A DNA stretch of 64,000 bases from Casuarius casuarius (taxonomy: Eukaryota; Chordata; Aves; Casuariiformes; Casuariidae): the NCBI GenBank assembly GCA_003342895.1, contig PTFA01000086.1, positions 1,989,199 to 2,053,198 of the forward strand, in the 5' to 3' direction. Positions 23,770-34,690 of this stretch are shown here, one piece after another. The position numbers and the translations under genes were made by a program. The notes beneath the pieces are model-generated. The model saw nothing but the letters and a program-made list of their open reading frames with translations. It had not been told where the DNA came from and ran no database searches. Every line of letters begins with the position of its first letter. Within the stretch, counting starts at the first letter, position 1.

Positions 23770-23850
23770 AAAACCTACTGGCTAGGGTGCTCTCCTGGAA
23801 GGTAGAATATATGGAAGTCTGATATCCCATACCCCAGGAGGGAGATGAAA
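23770..23850 (+). mobile_element. tRNA-derived SINE head fragment
   Basis: GGCTAGGGTGCTCTCCTGGAA, followed by GGAAGTCTGATATCCC, resembles the pol III promoter part of the same SINE class (GGTTAGGGTGCTCTCCTGGGA, GAGACCTGGGTTCAAGTCC). The box B region is degraded. It lies about 400 bp from another copy in the same orientation. Confidence 0.5.
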
Positions 23851-24197
23851 CTGTGACGATAACCATTATTCATGCCTGCAATGCTTTAAAAGAAAGTGGT
23901 CATTCCCAACGGATTTTGTCATGAGCCTGGCTGTGTCAGGCTACATACNCCTGTTCTGGGAATGCTGACTGGATCAAGAATCAAAGGCCAGTTTGTGAAT
24001 CCCTACCATAATTATAAAGGTAGTAGGTGTAGGAATGTTCAATCCTGTCAAGCAAAACATTCACTGAATGTGTTGAAATCAAAATTTCAGACTCCCAAGA
24101 CATTTTAAGATCACCAGCCGAGGAACTGAAAGAGTGTAGACACTCCCAGGGATAGTGCGGTATCTTGGCAGCATCTCACTGGTCTCAGTTTTGCATT

Positions 24198-24218
24198 TAA
24201 GTATCAAAATGATACTTA
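24198..24218 (+). repeat. 8-bp hairpin
   Basis: TAAGTATC (24198-24205), the loop AAAAT, and its exact reverse complement GATACTTA (24211-24218). Seen directly. Function unknown. Confidence 0.9.
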
Positions 24219-24449
24219 GATCCTACTTTAAGTACCTAAATCCTGTGCTGGATTTAATCTTGAAGGCTCCATTTTTTATTTTAGACATGATCTCGAGCCA
24301 TGAGCAAAAACATATATAATATGCTGGAATGCCAGGCACACAGATAGGGTGCTGGAGCTAGAAAAAGAGGAAGGTTTTGGCATAAGGCAATATGCAAGGA
24401 AGAAAGGCACTATGGAGAAGCAATCTATAAGGCAGAAGCAGTACAATTC

Positions 24450-24555
24450 TTATCTCTGTCCCNGCTTTGTATTTATTCTCTCTGAAACTTTAAGCAAGTT
24501 GCTCAATCTCAGCTTCACTTCCTTCTCTGTAAAATGGGTGTCACCCTTAATTTCT
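24450..24555 (+). mobile_element. MIR/CORE-SINE relic
   Basis: The stretch holds GAAACTTTAAGCAAGTTGCTC, CAATCTCAGCTTCACTTCC and TTCTCTGTAAAATGGGTG. These follow the MIR/CORE-SINE centre (TGTGACCTTGGGCAAGTCAC, CTCTGAGCCTCAGTTTCC, TCATCTGTAAAATGGG) in order and in plus orientation. This family predates the amniote radiation, so the copy is ancient. The N at 24463 lies in its head. It is one of the clearest repeat matches in the window. Confidence 0.7.
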
Positions 24556-26062
24556 TTTTAGCTCTTTTTTAACTGGAAATGTTTGGTTTATTACCTGTGT
24601 ATTCAGTGCCTCGTTCAACAGGTTTTTGATATTGGTTAATACAAGGCAATGTCACTATAACACAAATAATGGTAAAGAAAATAATACACTCCTGACACAC
24701 TCCCATCCTGAAGGCTCCCCAGTGGAAAGCAGAGGAAGGACATGTCTGACCTGTCCCCCATTTTGCTCTCTTTTACTGGCTAACATCCAGATGATTTCCA
24801 GCAGGGAGCCATCCCTGTGTTGCAGAAAGCAAAGATGCAAAGCACCACAGGTCTACTCTGCTACTGGAAGTCTGGAGAAGCCACAGGGGACTGAATTTTT
24901 GCTTTTTGGAAAAAAAATTGACACCTGTTTTCTTGACATTCCCGATGCAGATGTTCAGCATGGACAGCTGCAAAGCCAGGCTGAGAATGGCAATGAGATG
25001 AAAGGATCCAGCCAGACAAATATGGCAAAAATCATCAGAGAGTGAATCTAGATATGTGCTAGAAGATGCAGAAGACATCCACTTGCTTCAGTTTTTGGTG
25101 CTTTCTTATATAAAAGCCAACTGTAGTGAAATCCCTGGGAATAAACCCAGCTCNCTGATGAAGAAACAGGCACAGTCAGAGGGAACGTACACTGGGAAGG
25201 GTGAGAACAGCTTCTGCATTGTCGGTGCAAGGGGACGCAAGGAAACCACCTGAACNCGGACATCCTACACTCATCAATAACTTTAAATGAGGCTTAGAGT
25301 AAAACCAAGTTTCCCATTTACTTTCAAGTGCTCTGGATCAGACTCGGCATTCTGGCACACAATGAAGAGAAAAACGTTTACAGATTTCAGCGGAGATGGA
25401 AGACTGCTAAGTATGTCAAAACAAGAGTCTATGTNACCAAGCGAAAATGCATTTTGCCCAGCATTATATGTTTTATACAGTTTAGGCCTTTAGCAAATCA
25501 TCTCTATCCCTGCTAAACAGCCTATGAGCAATATCCCAAATAGAAATTACCTCAAACAGAAATTAGTTATAACACTAGCCTCCAGCCATCCCTATCCATC
25601 ATCTGCCACAAANGTTTGCTCCCCTTTTTCCATCCTTGCCATAAATACATTCACATTATCGTTCCTAAACCTCTCCCAACCTATCTGACTGTGATTTCCA
25701 TGAGGAATTGCCATCCAAAAGAGGCCAACAACAGGCCTTGCAGAGATCTCGTGTTATATTGCATTCATGCAAACGTCCTGAGACCAGCTACCGCATACGG
25801 GAGTACTCAGTTCATCATCCTATGCTGAAACCACCAGGTATTTTATGTTCTCTAAAGCCTGGATCAGCTCCTAAAACCGTGTGTGACACTCATAAAACCA
25901 TGCCTGACACTTCTGCCCTTCGCTGCCTCCTGCCTCCAGTCCTCGGTTACTCTCTCTTTTTGCCTCTTGCTATCCTGCATTATTTAAAATGACGCCAGGT
26001 TGTTATGCCCACACAGAGCGCCTTTGACTCGAGTGAGGAATCTGCTCCTGTTTGGGGCTGGT

Positions 26063-26175
26063 GACAATCTGTAAACTCTTCGTGACAGAGACTGCATCTT
26101 GTTATGTATTTATACTGTGCCTAGCACAATGAGGTCTTAATCCTGACTGAGTGCTGTTATATTATGAGCAATAAC
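26063..26175 (+). mobile_element. L3/CR1-like LINE 3' end relic
   Basis: The words CAATCTGTAAACTCTTCGTG, ACAGAGACTGCATCTTGTTA, TGTATTTATACTGTGCCTAG and CACAATGAGGTCTTAATCCTG follow the order I recall for an ancient amniote CR1/L3-type tail (GTAAGCTCTTTGGGGCAGGGACTG, TATGTGTTTGTACAGCGCCTAG, CACAATGGGGCCCTGATC). The reverse transcriptase part is missing, as is usual for 5'-truncated LINE copies. Confidence 0.62.
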
Positions 26176-27457
26176 TACAACGGGGAGGAGACTGCAGAAC
26201 AGTGCTGTTGCAGTGGAGCTGCTCTTGACATTTTTAGCAAGGGTGCAGTACAGAAATAATAACACGGTAATGTAAAAGCAGCTGTTGAAATAGAAGACTT
26301 ACCTCCTACTAGGGAGTGTTATTCACTTTTTTGGTGATCCTGATACCAACCTCTGGGGCCATGTTTTGTTTTTAAGGTTGTACCTGGGGGACAAGCAGGC
26401 TAGTGACATAAACAGGTCCAGGCTCTCGTATCCTGAGAGACTGTCAACAATTAGCAGAGCTGAGTGAAAAAAACACAGTTGCTCTGTGCTGATAATCGGT
26501 GTCTTTCTGTGAGAAATCAGCACCATAGAAAAGCAGTAATATTTTCTTATTAATTTTGTCATGCAAGTTTTGCAGCTACGTTTTGCGAGATTTTGTGCTT
26601 TTGAAGGTTCTTTCCCGAGGGTAGAATCAGCTCCAGTTCTCTGAATAACCACCAGGAAACCTGCACGCACATAGCAGGGTTTGGAGATCAAGCTCTACAG
26701 CGCTTTCAGAGCAGGCAATACCAGCCAATTAGCTGGATAATTTCTCCTTCAAACTGCTAGCCAAATTCTACAAAAGAGAATAAATTCTGCCCTCGATTAC
26801 TCTTGTCCAGTTCAAAAAAGGTCAGCTGAGGGCACAACTGCTCAGAACATTTGCTGTTTTACTCTCTGCCTACCTCGGGGTCTCTTAAAATGAAGTTTTA
26901 ATAGAAATATAAAATTGTATTAGCATGATATACTCAACTGCAAGTAAGCCTGCAATTTGGACAGTTGACTAAGAAACTTTTTATACCTAAATTTTAATTT
27001 CAATTGATACTCAAAGAGACAGCTTTATTACATTTCTGATTTTGGATGTCTGAACTGTAAGTTAAAAAAAGAGTCCAGCAGCAGCCCTCCCATGTCAGTG
27101 CCCTGAATGCTCCCGCACAACGCAGTTCAGAAACTGCGTTTGGGAATAAAAGATGTCATTTCAATTGAAATTTTATTTACATCCACCAGCAACAGGCTTG
27201 CTGAATAGCAACTTTATTTGTTACAGCATCAGAAATGGAGTCCAACAAAGCCTGAAAACCAGATTCCAGGCTATTCTGAAAGCAAAAAAACAAAATAACA
27301 ACAAAACCACATCAGACCAGATTTTCTAACTTGGTCATTGTAACAAGCAATAAGACTAGCACTCAGATGTCTAACCACATGGCTGTTCCCCTAATTAACT
27401 GAGATCGCAAAATTCTGTCTGAAAAAGTAGAAACTGGATTTTAAAAATAGACCTCGA

Positions 27458-27612
27458 AGGCCAGATTTTCAAAAGGCTTCAGCTTCCAAACCAACACCTA
27501 CATGAAACAGGCAGATTTTCAAAAGAGCTCCCCATTTTTTCCTGTTCCTAGGAGATGGGACCACAGTAGACCACATCTGAAAGTCTTCCCACTTCATTTG
27601 GGTCCCTAAATG
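27458..27612 (+). repeat. Foldback repeat relic (ggccagattttcaaa type)
   Basis: GGCCAGATTTTCAAAAGGCT at 27469 and GGCAGATTTTCAAAAGAGCT at 27510 are followed by CATCTGAAAGTCTTCCCACTT and CATTTGGGTCCCTAAATGCT. This matches a short repeat I recall as frequent in turtle, crocodilian and bird DNA, where GGCCAGATTTTCAAA is mirrored by GAAAATCTGGCCC. It is diverged and non-coding. Confidence 0.55.
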
Positions 27613-27894
27613 CTGTCTGACCCTGGTTGAAGATCCACTCACTTCTTTGATTCCTAAATAGCAACTGTTGTATGGCAAGCAGTTTTTAAAAAAAATCTTC
27701 CCCTTTATGTTTAAGAAATAAACATGCCATTTCATGAGAGACAGGGGCTAGTGCAGGGCCGGGGAGATTTATGTTTCTTCGTTATAATTTGTGTTTTTTG
27801 TGCTTTATCTTCCCCATCCATTGAACTGGAACAACACATTGTCTGGAACAGACACTTGCTTTAAAAATGCAGTCCAGATGAAAGCTTAAAAGTA

Positions 27895-27972
27895 TGTACA
27901 TGTATACACACACACACATAGACACACACACACACACAGACAATATGTATGTGTGTGTATACATATACATAC
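27895..27972 (+). repeat. CA/TG-rich microsatellite
   Basis: Interrupted (CA)n runs (27906-27940) pass into TATGTGTGTGTAT and CATATACATA. It is an alternating purine-pyrimidine tract that can adopt Z-DNA. It is expected to be length-polymorphic. Confidence 0.95.
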
Positions 27973-28548
27973 CCAGACTCAGTTAACTTGCCAAAATCTC
28001 AACACAGAAGCACATGTGTAACCTCTCAGCTGAAGCCAATGGAGACAGAATTCAGCCTTTGGGCCATTATTTCAAACTGCAAAACTCATTTCATGCAGGA
28101 AAACAAAAATAAACAAACAAACAAAACCCCTTCTCATCATGGAACTTTTAAAAAATATTTCCCTAGAGCAAAATGGCTGTTTCCCCTCCCACATAAACTG
28201 GCAGCCAAGTCAGGAACAGTGCTGAAGACTTCCCATGCTTGCAGAATCAGATATAAAATTTGCAGGAAGGCTGGCACTTATTTTCTCACAACAGTTTGTT
28301 CTTCACATATTTCACAACTTTTAAGTTCCTTAATGTAAATTAGAATCATACATTTTGCCTCCATGTGTTTTATTGACTCTGATCTCCATATTATCATCAC
28401 GCTAGAGATGGGGTGCTAAACTCAGCAAACTGGCCAGAATGCTGCCAGGGGAGTTGTCCCCTTGCTCCCTAATACCCCAATATCTTAACTGGGTACATCC
28501 TCTCCTCTGAGACCCTGCCAGCACCAAGAGGGGTCATGAAACCCAGAG

Positions 28549-28640
28549 ATGATCCAGTGGTCAGGGAGAAGGTTTGGGAGAAAGGAGACCTCGGATGGCT
28601 ACAGATTTCCTCTGTGACTTTGGGCAGCTCCAGCTCCTGT
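28549..28640 (+). mobile_element. CORE-SINE relic
   Basis: GATCCAGTGGTCAGGGAGAA (28551-28570; box-A-like), then GGAGACCTCGG, then ACAGATTTCCTCTGTGACTT followed by TGGGCAG. The last block is very close to the CORE centre ACAGACTTCCTGTGTGACCT / TGGGCAAG of the reptilian tRNA-derived SINE. Box B is degraded, so the copy is dead. The tail with TGTAAAATGGG is not recognisable. Confidence 0.62.
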
Positions 28641-31600
28641 CAGCTATCTGGGTGCTTAATTCCCACCAAAGCCAATGCTGAAATACCTTGGAGAGCCTGC
28701 ACACAGGTCCCCACCAAAAGGGGTGCCTCTTCCCCAGCGGGAGTCTTGTTTGTCTAAGTGCGTCACAGCCTGGGGAGAGGGTAGAAACCAGGCTTACGGG
28801 GGACCAGAGATGGACTGTTCTTTGAACAACGGCATACAGCTCAATTTGTTGTCCATCTTTCCTCCTCCCAGCTCCATTTCCCCAAATGCTAGACAAACAC
28901 AACTTAATACTCTTTATCCCAAACAGTTTACAAATAAAGACAGCAAAGGAGAATGGAGTAGAAATATTCTTACTTTCATTTTATGGAAAGCATTTTCATC
29001 TCATCAAGAGGCCCTTGGTCATGTGGAAAAGCATATTAAGCTGTAATGAGGTTTAGCTGGACTACTCAAGAGATACTTCTCAGTGTGAATAAAAGCACTG
29101 GAGACCGGCCCTGGGTGAGATGCTGAAGGCACACTGGCAGGCCATGGAAAAGCCAGGAGCTGGATCTTCTCCCTGCTGGTCCTTTGACCACAGTCTCCTT
29201 TCAGATGCAGCAGTTTGCAGCTGAATTAGTTCTAGGGCTTTCTTTGGCTTTCTGGACTTAGAAAGAACAAAAAGAAAATCTGAAATGATTTCCCTAATCA
29301 AGTTTCTGTTCCCTCCATGTTCAAATACTGTTTAAAGTAATTTAATTTCCCATCATGCTAACAATTTCTGTCCAATATTTTACCCACTAACTAATATCAG
29401 GTGCATGTGTCTTTTTTCCATCACATATTATGAATTTTCCTTTGCAAATTTCATTACTTAGTCCAGGGTTTGCTTCCTTTTAAAAAGGTTGTCTGTGGTT
29501 CAGTTTTACCAGGAACAATATTGATTGTGACATACTTGCATATTCCAAAAAGGACTGTAAACCCACATAACACTTTAAGTGCCAAAAATGTTTTTTCATT
29601 TTTTTTTTCCTAAAACAAACTCACCAGGACCAAATCGTCACACTTTACTTTTCTCTCCCTCCTGTACAAGTTTTTGTTTAGAGTTACATTTCTCCGTGTC
29701 TAAGAAAGCAATGGATAGGAATCAAGATTCAGAATTTGGATTCTGTTCCTAAAAGAAGCACTGCAATGTTTTTGTTGGTGCTAACTAGGCACATACATGT
29801 CTGCATTGCTCCAAACCCTTTCTCAGATTTTAGATTACCTTAACCTAAACAATCCTTTTACAAACCTGGCCAATTACTTGTGTGCATAATACTCACATGT
29901 ATAGCATTTGCATGAACCATCAATGTCTGCCAGGACATTTTGGGTTTGATAAATGTAGGACACGTTTCACTACCATCTCCTGTAGTTAACTTTCACAATT
30001 CGCAGTTTAGATGATTTAAAAAAAAAAATTAAATCTAGTATCTGCCAGCAAACATATGAAAAAGTTATGTATTTTTCTGAATATAAATTGTGGAACACAT
30101 TTCAGCAGGGCTAAAATTTTTTTGTGTGTAATGCACATCTGTAATTTTGTAGGTTAATCAGAAAGCCAGATCAGCAATTGCCTTTTTCAATGATTGTGCT
30201 ATTTCTAGCACAATGGGATCCCAGCACAATATAAAAGTTTGCCACTAATAATGATTTATCTAACTACCTGATTACAAGATAAAGGTGTTCTCATTTGCAG
30301 TGAGCAGTTGGAGACACAGATATTCTGGATTCCTGCTCTTAGGAGCACAACTATTTTGGTCTTTCAATACCATGCTTAAAAACATGTGAACGCATACTGG
30401 ACTATCAAACACAACAGAGCATCTCTGAGTGATACTGAAAGGTATCATGCAGAAGAGGAGTGTTCCTGAGTTTTGGCAAGACTAAGAAAAAAGAATGCTA
30501 AACTTTTATCCTACTTACATTCTTATTATGAGGAAAACCTGTGTTCACTGTTTTCACGCCACACTAAGGGTTGGAAATTGCCTGCTTGGTGTCCTTGAAG
30601 GAAGCTCGTCCCTGTAAACACCAGCGGTGAACAACAGATATTCATAATTTTTTTTATCACTAAATTGGAAATTATAGCAATTAACCTGTGTGATGCAAAG
30701 CATGTCTGATTTTGGTCTCAGTTAAAATCAGTTGGTTTTCAGCTCCTAAAACTCCTTTGCTGAAATATTTTCCAGGTCTCTCAGATATTTCGCTTTACTC
30801 TGAGACCAGTAAGAAGAAAATCTGTTCAGGCCCAATTTGAAGCCAGCCTTATGGCTGCAAATTAAAACCACGCAAAACATGCAGTTGCATGGCTCTACAC
30901 AAACCTGGGTGGATCTTATTCATTTAGCCTGAAATTCACTTTGACTCCTCATTTATTTTTAATCAAGCTATATCAAGCCCACAGAAACTAATACAGAAGA
31001 AAAATGTTGCATTCACTTCTGCAAAGAAAAACTGCTAAATTTCATATGGTTCTAATTGTTATCTGGATTTAATTTGGTCAGAAAATTACTAGCTAATTTT
31101 TTGTCTATCATTTAAAATATATTTCCACAGCTATGGTGCTACCAGTTTAATATTCCAACACTCATAAACCTACTCCTCAAAGTTTCAGTCATGGTCACAG
31201 ATAGTTTACCCAGGACCCTATTTATTTATAACATGAGTAAAATGCATCACAGATTCACCAACAAATACAAGAAAAATAAAATATTTACGAAAAAACAAAT
31301 CTTTTTTTATAGATATTAAAAAAAAATTTCCCTCCAGGAGCCTTAAAAAATAGAAACATTATTTAGAAACTGTACTTGTAGCAGAATAACTGGAAAAATC
31401 TCTTAAAAATCTAATATTAAGACTGTTGACTAAAAACATATCATTCTATTAACAAATTTTGGAAGAAGTGGAAGAGACTGTATACGATGGAAAAATAAAT
31501 GCTAAATTTAATGACAGTTTGTCACCTTTGTTTAGGTTTCTGCCTATCTCCAATCACTGTGCCCTATTATCCTGATAAAATAACCAAAGGAAATGCTCGT

Positions 31601-34030
31601 ATGAAGTATGGAGAAAAGAACAGAGAAAATGCAGCCCTTTCCCAAGGCTTTTCCTCTGCTGTTAATTGTCATAATTGCCTCTACCTATCTACAAGTGTTG
31701 CTGCCTAATACAGTCATCTACCCCTTGCCTTTTACAGATTTACTCAGGTACCTTTCAGAAGTGCAGCAGTATTGCATTTACATGAGACACTATGTTCAAA
31801 CCCTGGATATTAATCTTAAAAATCAGTGCGAATCTCTTTGTCGGGATTCCAAAAGGCTTTGAATCAGAGCTACAACTAACCACAAATGCTCTTACTCAGT
31901 TTTCTTTTTCAGCCAAAAGTCATGGGCCCCTTTGGATCCTAGGTCTTTTTATAAGTTTTCCAAAGCAGCTAAAAGGGTTTACAAGCACAAGATCAGCAGT
32001 CAGGTTTGATTTCAGAGCTACATGAGATACAAAAACTACCTAATCTACAGTGTATGGATCAAATAAAAAGCAAACCTATTTTTCTATGATAGAAAGATCT
32101 GCTTATTTCCATGATATCTTCATATTTTATTCCCCAAGTTACTGAAAACTGTCAGGCAGATGGATGAATCCTGATGAAATGCAGACCTGAGGACAGAGTG
32201 TATTATACTGCAGATTGGCTTCTGTGAGAATAACCCTGTAAGTGGCTGATGCCATCAGTGGCAACAGCCTCCTACATATCCCCCGTTAAAGGAATTTGCT
32301 GTAAGCTGAGAACTTCTCTCAATGCTCAGCATCGATGTCCTGTTTCTGAATCATTTTCTCTGTCATTTTTATTGATCCTATAGAGTAAGGCTATTCAAGG
32401 TAGGCGAGGGCATCGCAGTCTCATTCTGCAGGACACCTGGGAGCTGTGGGCGAGCCTGGCTGCTGGCTGGGGAACTCACCCTGCTCTTACAGCTCTGTTT
32501 CTTCTCTGTGAGTTTTTGATCTTTTTGTAACTACCAATGACACGGACAGAATTTTGATGAGCAGAAAAAGCTCTTAGAAAGTTTATTTGTAATTTTGACA
32601 CCAAAGAAAAATAATAAAAAAAAGAGCTATTGCTTAAAATATGAAATTAGCAGCAAATGAAGATCTCTTAAAGCCCCTAAAGTTGAGAAGACATTCTTTG
32701 TGTCATGGAGTAGATACTCAGTGCAATCAGCACGTTCTACACAGGTAATTACTTTTACTACTAATGGTGCCTCCCACTCAGTGAGGAAGATAAGATGTTC
32801 CAACACTACTTAATCACAATGCTTCATTATTGCTCCACCACCTACTGGGTAAAACAATTCACATCCTCTATTCAGTGATTCTCACAAATGAGAAAAATTT
32901 ATGAATATGTGAGCAAAACAGCACATAGTTAGTCTACAGAAGAGGCACCGCCCTGAACAATCAGAAAAGACAGTAGAAAGTTTGGAACATCTGCAGTTCT
33001 TTTTTCTTCTTCTCCCAAAAATACAAGGAAAAGAACAAAATTTGCAAAAAGAAAAAGCAATGCTTATGGTGACTTGATACCCTGGAAGTGTTTTGCATTC
33101 TTTTACTGAAGCTTCCGAAATTTCCTTGAGATAGAACACAGTGTGTAAAAATAGATGCATTCATTGCAGTTTCATGCTCTATTTTTTGTATTATTTTTCA
33201 TTGTTTTGTGCTAACAGCATGCCACAAATTGTTTTACTACTCAGTGCATCAAGAATTGACACACACACACACACACCCCAAGACGTAGGGATTAAAAGCC
33301 CCCTCTTTGTAGGCTTTACAGAATCTGCTACATGGGCCTGAATGAAGAGCAGACAGTTGTTTAGCTGACTGACAAATAGTGGAGAGTGTCTTACGCATGG
33401 GACAGACTTTCAGGAGCTCTCACCATAATGAAGCCAGTGTAAATCGCTTTGGAAATTTCATCCATAAGACATGGAGAGTCCTTTTTTCCATAAACGTAAA
33501 AGACCAATATGTACTGATATTGTGCAATAAAAGAAATTATTGGCCCACTTGCCACTGACGTTTGAATACCGATCCTGCCAAGAGAGAGCATGTAACACTG
33601 GAAATCCCTTTCTCCTGTCTCACGATGGGCCAGGAAAGACAAGGTCAAACAATTAACAGATCTCCCATGAATCCTACTTTCATTACAGCTGTGTTAAAGC
33701 CAGTAGTAGACTGAACGGATTCTATATTTGCTGAAGCTGTAACTACTATCCATGCTCTTATTGTCCTACCATTAAGCCAAAACCAAAATCCCAGCTAGTT
33801 CCTAGCCACATCGCCTCCTAAGTTGTTGCCAAAGAGGAAGCTGTGACAAGCAAGGGGTTTTCTAACGGCACTCGAGAACGCTCTACTCGAAGAAGGGGGT
33901 TCTCATTCAGCAACGAGATCCAGTCTCTTTACAACATAGCTTATTACTAAAACACCTTTTCAACTGATGTCCCTCTGCCCTTTAATGGATGTACACACAC
34001 TCGTGTATATTTCTGTGTATAAGCTAGGCT
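28640..34030. other. AT-rich non-coding DNA
   Basis: About 5.4 kb without a convincing exon or repeat. Short A and T runs and one (AC)9 tract (33259-33276) are present. Open frames are under 125 codons. Nothing else stands out. Confidence 0.7.
33259..33276 (+). repeat. (AC)9 microsatellite
   Basis: Nine perfect AC units followed by CCCA. A simple dinucleotide repeat. Confidence 0.95.
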
Positions 34031-34690
34031 GCTGGCTGCCCCTTTGCCATAGCCTTAGCCAAAACCAGTGCCAGTGAAGAGCAGCCTAGCTGAAATCCTT
34101 GTCCTTGCCAGGAGAGGCTCGAAGGGTGGTGGGACAGCTGGCAGGGAGATCTCTCTCAGATACCCATGGGAGCAGGGCAGGATGCTAGATGAAATCCACG
34201 ACTTGGGCAATCCTGGACTCTTGCTGGCTGGAGAAAGGAATGAGCAAAGGGCGAGCACAAGCAGGTCCTGCCACCAGGTCAGCAGCAGCAAGGGCTGCTA
34301 GGAAAGAGACTGCCCTTTTCCTCCTCTATTGACCCATCTCCCAAAGATCTGTGCTGACCTACTGTTGCCATTCTGGTGTTCGCAGCCTCCCATTCCTGTT
34401 CTCACTTCTGTCACAAATGACTCTCTCCTTCCAGCCAGGCGGGACGGTGTGCCTCGGCGTCAGGGCTATGCCTCGGTGTTGGGGCTACGCCTGGCACGCT
34501 CCCAGGGCTGGGCAGCGAGCCCCGTGGCTCAGCACAGCACCGTTGGGTGAGGCCGGTTACACCAGCAGTGGGGAAGCCTATGTGCTGCAAGCTTGGGGGA
34601 AAAAACACCTTGCTGGCAAATTTGGTTAGCAGAAGCTTGGGATGCAGAGATAGTACGTGTGGGAGCAGGCACAGGGCCAGCTGAGTGTTT
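34030..34690. other. GC-richer non-coding stretch
   Basis: GC-richer than its flanks, with CpG sites clustered at about 34435-34550, including a 19-bp tandem duplication. Overlapping frames of 70-96 codons on both strands are not recognisable. No promoter element is clear. Confidence 0.5.
34450..34487 (+). repeat. 19-bp tandem duplication
   Basis: TGCCTCGGCGTCAGGGCTA (34450-34468) is followed by TGCCTCGGTGTTGGGGCTA (34469-34487), 16 of 19 identical, and by the start of a third unit (CGCCTGGC). It is a small minisatellite within a CpG cluster. Confidence 0.92.

Larger units (their letters stand above)
23110..28545. other. Non-coding DNA with ancient SINE/LINE relics
   Basis: Apart from the elements listed separately, no gene is visible. 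The plus-strand frame 24626-25045 (139 codons) lacks any domain and looks like chance. Eight isolated N bases fall between 23371 and 25613, and none follows until 35944. Confidence 0.65.

Noticed and set aside
24626..25045. 139-codon plus-strand frame
   Set aside because: No domain, mixed composition and no splice or promoter support.
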